A stretch of DNA of 64,000 nt from Pseudomonas sp. S35 (GTDB lineage Bacteria > Pseudomonadota > Gammaproteobacteria > Pseudomonadales > Pseudomonadaceae): assembly GCF_009866765.1 (NCBI RefSeq), contig NZ_CP019431.1, positions 3,162,001 through 3,226,000 of the forward strand, in the 5' to 3' direction. The translations under genes and the position numbers were made by a program. Shown here one piece after another: positions 57,022-64,000 of the stretch. The notes beneath the pieces were generated by a model. That model was not told where the DNA came from and searched no databases. It saw only the letters and a program-made list of their open reading frames with translations. Position 1 is the first letter of the stretch. Each line of letters starts with the position of its first letter.

Positions 57022-57807
57022 CTACGGGTTTTCCAAATCATGCCCCAGCGACTGGATAAACAACGAAAACAGCTCCGGCTGCGACGAGATATCCAGCTTT
57101 GCGTACAAATGCCGGCGGTGCACCTTGACCGTGTCCGGCGAGATACTCAGGCGTTCGGCCATGGCCTTGGAGGAGAACCCGCGCAAGACCAGGCGGGCGA
57201 TTTCCAGTTCGCGGTCCGATAGCACGCCACAGCCGAACTGGCTCAAGGCATCCCTTATCTGGCTGTCCATCGCCGGTGCGCGCTGGGTGCTTTGTTGCCA
57301 ATGCTGCTGCATCAGGGGCAATACCCAGGCCGCCATCAGGCTCATCATTCCAATTTCATCGGGACTGAACCGCCGCTGCATGCCCAACGACAGCGACAAT
57401 GTTCCCGCACCCGGCAGTTGCAGGATCAGTTGCACCTCGTCCTCGAGCACGTTGTCGTGGAAGTAGCTGAGGAAGTATTCACTCTGGCGGAAATGGTCCG
57501 GCGCCACTTCCTCCAGGCGGTACAGGCCGCTGGCATAGCCTTCGCGACACGCCTGGAAAAACGGGTCGAGCAAATACAAGCCATTGAGGTAGGTCAGCAT
57601 GGATGCCGGTTTGCTGCTGGGCTGCGCGTCGTATTCCTCCAGGGCCTGGGGCGCGCCATCCTGCGGGTAGAAGATCGCCAGCGCGTTATCGAACGGCAGG
57701 CACTGGTGCAACAACAGCACCAGCTGTTTCCAGAAACGCTCCGTGCCTACGTGCGCGACGGTACGGCCCAGGCCAGCGTGCATGCCGGCTTCACGGAACA
57801 GGCTCAT
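57022..57807 (-). CDS. LuxR-type regulator
   Basis: 261 residues from ATG 57807, chosen for GGGAG eight bases upstream; a TTG at 57840 is open too. The N-terminal ~190 residues are an unassigned, probably ligand-sensing domain. The C-terminus is a GerE helix-turn-helix (LSDRELEIARLVLRGFSSKAMAERLSISPDTVKVHRRHLYAKL). It is divergent from the amino acid permease/peptidase pair and probably activates it. Confidence 0.9.
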   Translation of the reverse strand: MSLFREAGMHAGLGRTVAHVGTERFWKQLVLLLHQCLPFDNALAIFYPQDGAPQALEEYDAQPSSKPASMLTYLNGLYLLDPFFQACREGYASGLYRLEEVAPDHFRQSEYFLSYFHDNVLEDEVQLILQLPGAGTLSLSLGMQRRFSPDEIGMMSLMAAWVLPLMQQHWQQSTQRAPAMDSQIRDALSQFGCGVLSDRELEIARLVLRGFSSKAMAERLSISPDTVKVHRRHLYAKLDISSQPELFSLFIQSLGHDLENP

Positions 57808-58006
57808 GTCACAGGCTCCCGCCAGAAAAAGATCGGCCAAGGGTTCGGCTTTTGCCGCAAGCCGTCAAGGGGAGTACGCCAATAGGGGAATTGGCTGATA
57901 AGGCTCCAGCCGATAACGTCTTGATCATTCAACGGGAAACATATCCCGTCAAAACGTCATTTTTCGTTTCTGCCTCACACCAAGAACAACGACAGAGGAT
58001 AACGAT

Positions 58007-59371
58007 ATGAGCACTTCCCCCACGCCCGACGGCGTGTTGAAACCCACCCTGAGTGTCTTCGATGTGGTGGCCATCACCGTTTCCGCAGTGACCCCAGCCA
58101 GTTCCGTGTTTGTGATTGCGCCTTTTGCCATCCAGCAGGCAGGCAGCGGTGTGTTCCTGGCGTTCGTGATGGCCGGGCTGCTGGCGCTGATGTTCGCGTT
58201 TTGCTATGCCGAACTGGGCCGCGCCCATAACAGCGCCGGGGGCGAGTATGTGTACGCCAAGCGCGTGTTCGGTGGCATGGCTGGCTATGCCACCTTTCTC
58301 ACTGTGCTGGTGATGTTGCTGTTTATCCCGCCGGTACTGGCCACCGGCGCCGCGACCTATCTCAACAACGCCTTGGGCACGACGTTTGACGCGCAAACCG
58401 TCGCCCTGGTGATCGTGGTGTGCAGCTATGCGCTGGGCATCCTCAACATCAAGCTCAATGCCTGGATCACCGGCACCTGCTTGCTGCTGGAAATCGCGGC
58501 CTTGCTGGTGATCGTGTGTATCGGCTTCGGCAACCCGGTGCAGCCTGCCAGCGTGCTGTTCCAACCGCAGATTGTCGAAAACGGCGTGCTGCACCTGGCG
58601 CCTTGGGCCTTGGTGATCGGCGCGGTGGGGATCGGTCTGTTTTCCTACAATGGTTACGGCCCTGCGGTGTTGCTGGCCGAAGACATGAAGTGTGGCGGCA
58701 AGGGTGTGCACAAGGCGGTGCTGTGGTCCCTCGGCTTAGTGGTGATTATCGAACTGGTACCGATTACCGCGCTGTTGATTGGCGCGCCGTCCCTGAGTGC
58801 AATGATCAGCAGCCCCGACCCCATCGGCTACCTGCTGACCAGCCACGGCAATGAAACCTTGTCACGCCTGGTCAGCGCGGGGATTTTCCTGTCGGTATTC
58901 AATGCAATTGTCGCCATCGTGATTCAGATCGGCCGCGTGGTATTCAGCAGCGGGCGCGATGCACTGTGGACGCCGAGCATCAACAAACTGTTCACCCGCA
59001 TTCACCCACGCTGGGATTCGCCGTGGCTGGCCACGCTGTTCCTGGCGATCCCATCGGCGCTGCTCAGCTTCAGCTCCAACCTGGCGGACCTGACCTCGTT
59101 CAGCGTGCTGCTGATCATACTGGTGTACCTGGTGGTGGCGTTGAGCGCATTGATGAGCCGGGTGTTACTGCGCGACCGCGAGCACCCCTATCGCATGCCG
59201 CTGTGGCCGTTGCCGGCGCTGTTGGCCGTGCTCGGTGCGGGTTACTTGCTGGTGACCTTGATCTACGCAGCCTCTGTGCGCGACATCATGATCATCCTCG
59301 GCTTGCTGGCCCTGTCGGTGATTTTCTATTGCATCAGCGGCCGGTCGAGTCCGGTCTTCCAGAAACTGTAA
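58007..59371 (+). CDS. APC-family amino acid/amine permease
   Basis: 454 residues with 12 predicted membrane helices. The start FDVVAITVSAVTPASSVFVIAPFA and the GGEYVYAKRVFGG motif mark the APC superfamily. It probably imports an amino acid, amine or small peptide. The peptidase gene follows, its ATG 10 bp after this stop, so the two should be cotranscribed. Confidence 0.9.
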   Translation: MSTSPTPDGVLKPTLSVFDVVAITVSAVTPASSVFVIAPFAIQQAGSGVFLAFVMAGLLALMFAFCYAELGRAHNSAGGEYVYAKRVFGGMAGYATFLTVLVMLLFIPPVLATGAATYLNNALGTTFDAQTVALVIVVCSYALGILNIKLNAWITGTCLLLEIAALLVIVCIGFGNPVQPASVLFQPQIVENGVLHLAPWALVIGAVGIGLFSYNGYGPAVLLAEDMKCGGKGVHKAVLWSLGLVVIIELVPITALLIGAPSLSAMISSPDPIGYLLTSHGNETLSRLVSAGIFLSVFNAIVAIVIQIGRVVFSSGRDALWTPSINKLFTRIHPRWDSPWLATLFLAIPSALLSFSSNLADLTSFSVLLIILVYLVVALSALMSRVLLRDREHPYRMPLWPLPALLAVLGAGYLLVTLIYAASVRDIMIILGLLALSVIFYCISGRSSPVFQKL

Positions 59372-59380
59372 GGAGTGGTT

Positions 59381-60484
59381 ATGCGTGCACGTCAATTGGG
59401 CATCACCTTGGGGCTGGGCACGCCCGGTGAATTGAATGCCATCACCGATGTACCGGGTGTGCGGGTGGGCCACAGCACCCTCAACACCCGGGTTGACGGC
59501 AAACAGGTGCGCACCGGTGTGACGGTGATCCAGCCGCGCGCCGGGGAAGCGCGCCAGCAACCGTGCTTTGCCGGTTACCACGTGCTCAACGGCAATGGCG
59601 ACGCGACGGGCCTGGAGTGGATCAGTGAAGCAGGGCTGCTGACCACGCCGCTGGCCATCACCAATACCCACAGCATCGGCATCGTGCGCGACACCCTGAT
59701 CGCCCTGGAGCGCGAGCGCCTGGCGGACCCGGCGGTGTACTGGTGCATGCCGGTGGTGATGGAGACTTACGACGGCCTGCTCAACGATATCTGGGGCCAG
59801 CATGTGAAGCCTGAGCATGTACGTGAAGCCGTCAGCAACGCTGAGACAGGGCCGGTACAGGAAGGCGCAGTGGGCGGTGGTACCGGGATGATCTGCCATG
59901 AGTTCAAGGGCGGCATCGGCACCGCATCGCGGCGTTTGCCGGCGGAGCAGGGCGGTTGGACCGTCGGCGTGCTGGTGCAAGCCAACCACGGCAAGCGCCA
60001 GGAACTGCGGGTCGATGGCTACCCGGTGGGCCGCCGGTTGATGGACATTGCGTCGCCCTTTGCCGATCGCGGTACGCCGGGCATGGGCTCGATCGTGGTG
60101 ATCCTCGCCACCGATGCGCCCTTGTTGCCGCACCAATGCAAGCGCCTGGCACAGCGTGCGTCCATCGGCATCGCCCGCACGGGCGGGGGAACCGAGGACT
60201 CCAGCGGCGACCTGTTCCTGGCCTTTGCCACCGGCAACCAGAGCCTGCCGCCCGCAGACTATGGGCGCAAGGGGCTGCCCTTGAGCAGCGCGCTGCAGAT
60301 GGTCAATAACGACCATATCTCGCCGCTGTTCAGTGCGGCGGCGGAGGCGGTGGAAGAGGCGATCATCAATGCCATCCTGGCCGGCGAAGACATGACCACT
60401 GACGACGGTGTACAAGTGCCGGGTCTGACCGGCGAAACTTTGTTACAGGTCTTACATCACTCGGGCTGGAATATGTCCCGGTAA
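59381..60484 (+). CDS. P1-family (DmpA-type) aminopeptidase
   Basis: 367 residues from ATG 59381, with AGGAG five bases upstream. DmpA-type N-terminal nucleophile hydrolase: LGTPGELNAITDVPGVRVGH, GGGTGMICHEFKGGIGTASR and, near 246, the autocleavage site GMGSIVVILATDAPLLPH, where cleavage before Ser yields two subunits. Members release D-amino acids, beta-amino acids or N-terminal residues of peptides. Pairing with an APC permease suggests uptake and hydrolysis of an unusual small amide or peptide. Confidence 0.92.
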   Translation: MRARQLGITLGLGTPGELNAITDVPGVRVGHSTLNTRVDGKQVRTGVTVIQPRAGEARQQPCFAGYHVLNGNGDATGLEWISEAGLLTTPLAITNTHSIGIVRDTLIALERERLADPAVYWCMPVVMETYDGLLNDIWGQHVKPEHVREAVSNAETGPVQEGAVGGGTGMICHEFKGGIGTASRRLPAEQGGWTVGVLVQANHGKRQELRVDGYPVGRRLMDIASPFADRGTPGMGSIVVILATDAPLLPHQCKRLAQRASIGIARTGGGTEDSSGDLFLAFATGNQSLPPADYGRKGLPLSSALQMVNNDHISPLFSAAAEAVEEAIINAILAGEDMTTDDGVQVPGLTGETLLQVLHHSGWNMSR

Positions 60485-60574
60485 TGGGGGGCAGCGCTGA
60501 TTATTAGTTTAAGTAGTGGCTGTTTAATGTTGCCAATGACACGGTGGCAATATAGTGGATCCAATTATTAACGG

Positions 60575-60595
60575 CGCCGCTCAAGTTGAGCGGCG
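60575..60595 (+). terminator. Hairpin after the peptidase gene
   Basis: CGCCGCTCAAGTTGAGCGGCG, a 10-bp stem that would form with a CAAGTTG loop. Only a short T-containing tail follows, so termination strength is uncertain. Confidence 0.55.
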
Positions 60596-60835
60596 TTAGT
60601 GCTATTTAATATTTAAATACGAAGTGGTTGTTTTTTTGTCGGACAAAATCAAACTTGCCCAATAAATGCGGTGCCGAACATCTATTGGTTATCGTGTTGT
60701 TACTTTTTGCGCTGCAAATAGAGGTGGACGAAAGATTTCAAGTTGTGTCAGTTTTCTTACGCCTTCAAAAGAGGCGAGTGATAGGACGATCTCGCCCGCG
60801 GGGTTCCTATCGATCAAAGACTGATGCACTTGCAA

Positions 60836-60845
60836 ACAAGGAAGT
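60836..60845 (+). promoter_or_regulatory. Putative RsmA/RsmE binding site over the aprA ribosome site
   Basis: ACAAGGAAGT fits the CANGGANG core of RsmA/CsrA sites and includes the Shine-Dalgarno GGA, 7 bp before ATG. In P. fluorescens aprA is a known Gac/Rsm target; further GGA motifs occur upstream. Confidence 0.55.
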
Positions 60846-60851
60846 ACGTTT

Positions 60852-62285
60852 ATGTCCAAAGTAAAAGACAAGGCTGTCGTGTCGGCGGCGCAAGCCAGCA
60901 CCGCTTACTCGCAAATCGATAGCTTCAGCCATCTGTATGACCGTGGCGGCAACCTCACGATCAATGGCAAACCCTCCTACACCGTCGACCAGGCCGCCAC
61001 CCAGCTGCTGCGCGACGGCGCCGCGTACCGGGACTTTGACGGCAAAGGCAAGATCGACCTGACCTACACGTTCCTGACCTCGGCGTCGTCGAGCACCATG
61101 AACAAACATGGCATCTCAGGCTTCAGCCAGTTCAACGCGCAGCAGAAAGCACAGGCCGTACTGGCCATGCAGTCCTGGGCGGACGTGGCCAACGTCACCT
61201 TCACAGAGAAAGCCACCGGCGGTGATGGCCACATGACCTTCGGCAACTACAGCAGCGGCCAGGACGGCGCGGCGGCCTTCGCCTACCTGCCCGGCACCGG
61301 CGCAGGCTACGACGGCACCTCGTGGTACCTGACCAACAACAGCTACACGCCGAACAAGACCCCGGACCTGAACAACTACGGCCGGCAGACCCTGACCCAC
61401 GAAATCGGCCACACCCTCGGCCTGGCCCATCCTGGCGACTACAACGCCGGCGAAGGCGCGCCGACCTACAACGACGCGACCTATGGACAGGACACGCGCG
61501 GCTACAGCCTCATGAGTTACTGGAGCGAGAGCAACACCAACCAGAACTTCAGCAAGGGCGGCGTCGAGGCCTACGCTTCCGGCCCGCTGATCGACGACAT
61601 CGCAGCGATCCAGCAGCTTTACGGCGCCAACTACAACACCCGTGCCGGCGACACCACCTATGGTTTCAACTCCAACACCGGGCGTGATTTCCTCAGCGCG
61701 ACCTCCAACGCCGACAAGCTGGTGTTCTCGGTGTGGGACGGTGGTGGCAACGACACCCTGGATTTCTCTGGCTTTACCCAAAACCAGAAGATCAACCTCA
61801 ATGAGGCGTCGTTCTCCGACGTGGGCGGCCTGGTGGGCAACGTGTCCATCGCCAAGGGCGTGACCATCGAAAACGCGTTTGGCGGGGCAGGCAATGACCT
61901 GATCATCGGCAACAACGTAGCCAACGTCATCAAAGGGGGGGCCGGCAACGACCTGATCTACGGCGGCGGCGGTGCAGACCAGCTGTGGGGCGGCGCGGGC
62001 AGCGACACCTTTGTGTTCGGGGCCAGTTCCGACTCCAAGCCGGGGGCGGCGGACAAGATCTTTGACTTCACCTTGGGTTCGGACAAGATCGACCTCAGCG
62101 GCATCACCAAGGGCGCAGGCTTGACCTTCGTCAATGCGTTCACCGGACATGCCGGCGATGCGGTATTGACCTACGCAGCCGGCACCAACCTGGGTACGCT
62201 GGCCGTGGACTTCTCTGGGCACGGCGTGGCGGATTTCCTCGTCACCACCGTAGGCCAGGCAGCCGTAAGCGACATCGTGGCGTGA
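60852..62285 (+). CDS. aprA: Serralysin-type alkaline metalloprotease
   Basis: 477 residues. The zinc motif [11 protein letters not shown] spans residues 183-193 and the Met-turn SLMSY is near 221. From about 330 come calcium-binding RTX repeats ([30 protein letters not shown]). The short N-terminal propeptide and the absence of a signal peptide fit type I secretion, with the export signal at the C-terminus (Asp-Ile-Val-Ala end). It degrades milk and tissue proteins; heat-stable members spoil milk. It is followed by its inhibitor and exporter genes. Confidence 0.97.
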   Translation: MSKVKDKAVVSAAQASTAYSQIDSFSHLYDRGGNLTINGKPSYTVDQAATQLLRDGAAYRDFDGKGKIDLTYTFLTSASSSTMNKHGISGFSQFNAQQKAQAVLAMQSWADVANVTFTEKATGGDGHMTFGNYSSGQDGAAAFAYLPGTGAGYDGTSWYLTNNSYTPNKTPDLNNYGRQTLTHEIGHTLGLAHPGDYNAGEGAPTYNDATYGQDTRGYSLMSYWSESNTNQNFSKGGVEAYASGPLIDDIAAIQQLYGANYNTRAGDTTYGFNSNTGRDFLSATSNADKLVFSVWDGGGNDTLDFSGFTQNQKINLNEASFSDVGGLVGNVSIAKGVTIENAFGGAGNDLIIGNNVANVIKGGAGNDLIYGGGGADQLWGGAGSDTFVFGASSDSKPGAADKIFDFTLGSDKIDLSGITKGAGLTFVNAFTGHAGDAVLTYAAGTNLGTLAVDFSGHGVADFLVTTVGQAAVSDIVA

Positions 62286-62290
62286 TACAA

Positions 62291-62316
62291 AGGCGCGGCG
62301 TTTCGGCGCCGCGCCT
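62291..62316 (+). promoter_or_regulatory. Hairpin between aprA and inh
   Basis: AGGCGCGGCG and CGCCGCGCCT arms with a 6-base loop, right after the aprA stop. No T run follows. It could protect the aprA message end or reduce read-through, so that less inhibitor and exporter than protease is made. Confidence 0.55.
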
Positions 62317-62334
62317 CCAGGATGGAGCGTGAAG

Positions 62335-62703
62335 ATGCAGCGTTTTTTCAACTTGATCGCCTGCGTGTTGCAGGTGATGTTCGTGTCGGCAGGAGCCCAC
62401 GCAATGGCGAGCAGTCTTGTTTTACCCTCCAGCGCCCAATTGGCCGGGCATTGGCAATTGCACCAGCAGGATCAGGTGTGCGCCCTCGACCTGCTGGAAC
62501 AGGCCAATGCCTTGAGTGGCGATGTGGCCTGTGCCGAACAATGGTTGGGGGACAAGCCCCTGACCTGGTCGCCCACACCAGACGGTATCTGGCTATTCAA
62601 TGCCGAAGGCAGCGCGATCACACACTTGAACCGCCAGAAAGACGGTGCCTATCAGGCTCGTACTAAAACCGGCAGCGTCATTGAACTAAAACGCATGCCG
62701 TAG
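62335..62703 (+). CDS. inh: Periplasmic inhibitor of the alkaline protease
   Basis: 122 residues from ATG 62335 with GGAG seven bases upstream; a GTG at 62329 is also in frame. A signal peptide (FNLIACVLQVMFVSAGAHA) leads to a lipocalin-like small barrel with SSAQLAGHWQLHQQDQVCALDL and two Cys that can form the known disulfide (near 50 and 73). The Inh family blocks serralysins that mislocalise to the periplasm. Confidence 0.92.
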   Translation: MQRFFNLIACVLQVMFVSAGAHAMASSLVLPSSAQLAGHWQLHQQDQVCALDLLEQANALSGDVACAEQWLGDKPLTWSPTPDGIWLFNAEGSAITHLNRQKDGAYQARTKTGSVIELKRMP

Positions 62704-62805
62704 TTAGCGCTATACGTCTATAACTCGAATTTATTAGTTGGCCGGCCTTTATCACGGGTTCGGGCAACTTATGCGTGTCATTTGGTTCAGGGAAGATCAA
62801 AACAT

Positions 62806-64000
62806 ATGGCCAAGCCCTCTGCGGTTGCGCCCTTATTCAAGGCGCTGGGTGAATACAAGAGCATCTTGATCAGTATTGGCTGCTTCACGGCATTGATTAA
62901 CCTGTTGATGCTGGTGCCGTCGATTTACATGCTGCAAGTGTACGACCGCGTGCTGTCCTCCCAGAATGAAACCACCCTGGTGATGTTGACGCTGATGGTC
63001 GTGGGTTTCTTCATGTTTATTGGCACCCTGGAAGTGATCCGCAGTTTTATCGTGATCCGTATCGGCAGCCAGCTGGAGCGGCGTTTCAACTTGCGCGTGT
63101 ACAAGGCCGCGTTCGAACGCAACCTGCAACGCGGCCAGGGGCATGCCGGGCAGTCCTTGGGCGACCTGACCCATATCCGCCAATTCATCACCGGGCCGGC
63201 GCTGTTCGCGTTTTTTGATGCGCCGTGGTTTCCCATCTACCTGTTCGTGATCTTCCTGTTCAACGTATGGCTGGGTGTATTGGCCACCGCCGGTGCGGTG
63301 CTGCTGATCGGCCTGGCGTGCCTGAATGAATACCTGACCAAGCAACCCTTGGGCCAGGCCAGCGGTTTTTCCCAGCAGTCGACGCAACTGGCTACCAGCC
63401 ATTTGCATAACGCCGAAACCATCCAGGCAATGGGCATGCTCGGCGCGCTGCGCAAGCGTTGGTTTGCCGTGCACTCGCAGTTCCTGGGGTTGCAGAACAC
63501 GGCCAGTGATACCGGTTCGGTGATCACCGCGTTGAGCAAATCCCTGCGCCTGTGTTTGCAGTCGCTGGTACTGGGCCTGGGCGCGCTGCTGGTGATCCGG
63601 GGGGACATGACGGCCGGGATGATGATTGCCGGCTCGATCCTGATGGGCCGCGTGCTCAGCCCCATCGACCAGTTGATTGCGGTGTGGAAGCAATGGAGTT
63701 CGGCCAAGCTGGCTTACCAGCGCCTCGACGAACTGCTGCGCGAATTCCCGCCGCAAGTCGAGCAGATGGCGTTGCCGGCGCCCAAGGGGCAGGTCAGTTT
63801 CGAACAGGTCAGCGCGGGCCCACCGGGTAAGCGCATGGCGACGTTGCATCAAGTCAGCTTCAACCTGGGCGCGGGCGAAGTGCTCGGCGTATTGGGTGCC
63901 TCGGGTTCCGGCAAATCCACCCTGGCCCGCGTGCTGGTGGGTGTATGGCCGACCTTGGCCGGCACCGTGCGCCTGGATGGCGCAGACATCCATCGTTGGG
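62806..64000 (+). CDS. aprD: Type I secretion ABC exporter, 3' end outside window
   Basis: 398 codons are present and the frame continues past 64000. The start is ATG 62806 with CAGGGAAG upstream. Membrane part: about six helices, beginning ILISIGCFTALINLLMLVPSIYMLQVYDRVLSS, typical of PrtD/AprD. The ATPase part has begun with Walker A GASGSGKST near residue 364. It exports AprA with a membrane-fusion protein (AprE) and an outer-membrane protein (AprF), whose genes normally follow. Confidence 0.95.
   Translation, partial: MAKPSAVAPLFKALGEYKSILISIGCFTALINLLMLVPSIYMLQVYDRVLSSQNETTLVMLTLMVVGFFMFIGTLEVIRSFIVIRIGSQLERRFNLRVYKAAFERNLQRGQGHAGQSLGDLTHIRQFITGPALFAFFDAPWFPIYLFVIFLFNVWLGVLATAGAVLLIGLACLNEYLTKQPLGQASGFSQQSTQLATSHLHNAETIQAMGMLGALRKRWFAVHSQFLGLQNTASDTGSVITALSKSLRLCLQSLVLGLGALLVIRGDMTAGMMIAGSILMGRVLSPIDQLIAVWKQWSSAKLAYQRLDELLREFPPQVEQMALPAPKGQVSFEQVSAGPPGKRMATLHQVSFNLGAGEVLGVLGASGSGKSTLARVLVGVWPTLAGTVRLDGADIHRW

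Larger units (their letters stand above)
60485..60851. other. Intergenic region upstream of aprA
   Basis: AT-rich. It holds a terminator-like hairpin (60575-60595) and, at its right end, a likely RsmA/RsmE site. No gene is supported. Confidence 0.6.

Noticed and set aside
56759..57466. 235-codon frame starting in the RAYT fragment
   Set aside because: From about 57002 it is antisense to the LuxR gene; the join is accidental.
61116..62351. 411-codon minus-strand frame
   Set aside because: It is the reverse-strand shadow of aprA; Val/Gly-rich with no domain.

Overview
The window reads as a chromosome segment of a fluorescent pseudomonad (Pseudomonas fluorescens group). The right third carries aprA-inh-aprD (serralysin protease, its inhibitor and its type I exporter), pgm, a pirin, a DUF1652 protein, a MocR regulator and polyamine genes. 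GC content and codon use there are even and typical of the genus. The rest (about 1.2 to 41.3 kb) looks like an accessory island. It ends at a P4-type tyrosine integrase (39994-41289, minus). A 21-bp sequence near the integrase start recurs with two mismatches at 1244-1264. The assignment rests on gene content and sequence motifs only.

Layout. 0-1.1 kb: 3' part of an outer-membrane barrel gene. 1.8-2.5 kb: a parDE toxin-antitoxin pair with a palindromic operator. 2.56-5.74 kb: an IS21-family element lying inside an IS3-family element, which itself cut off a FlxA-like gene. 6.1-13.1 kb: tatA, a Tat-exported molybdenum hydroxylase pair (IorB/IorA type), an exported NADP-binding F420-reductase-like protein, a Tat-type alpha/beta hydrolase, and an aldo/keto reductase divergent from a LysR regulator. 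14.8-19.5 kb: an RND efflux operon whose permease is intact, but whose adaptor has an in-frame amber codon and whose outer-membrane factor is a degraded stub. 19.5-23.3 kb: aidB with a divergent TetR gene, and an NTP/NDP-exchange-like transporter. 23.6-33.0 kb: a second copy of the F420-like / LysR / aldo-keto reductase set, an XdhC remnant and cytochrome c, a second Tat-type hydrolase, a DUF1330 protein, two SDRs, a frameshifted flavodoxin and a medium-chain dehydrogenase. 34.0-39.6 kb: a LacI-controlled sugar operon (Gfo/Idh/MocA dehydrogenase, TIM-barrel isomerase, MFS permease, exported TIM-barrel protein) with a perfect 20-bp operator.

Core-like right part: a LysR regulator and a quinone-oxidoreductase-like gene; an unrecognised 472-residue protein translationally coupled to a MocR regulator; pgm; pirin; a UvrD-like helicase; DUF1652; then AraC-SnoaL regulator, FAD amine oxidase, cupin and polyamine-binding protein; a LuxR regulator, APC permease and DmpA-type peptidase; then aprA, inh and aprD, the last running off the window.

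How the parts may work together: the 6.6-28.5 kb region combines a TatA with four predicted Tat substrates, so it looks like a periplasmic redox module carrying its own export component. Much of the island is decaying, with about ten gene fragments, two nonsense codons and one frameshift. The best candidates for undescribed biology are the 472-residue protein/MocR pair, the LacI sugar cluster with its exported TIM-barrel protein, and the Tat-linked redox cluster.
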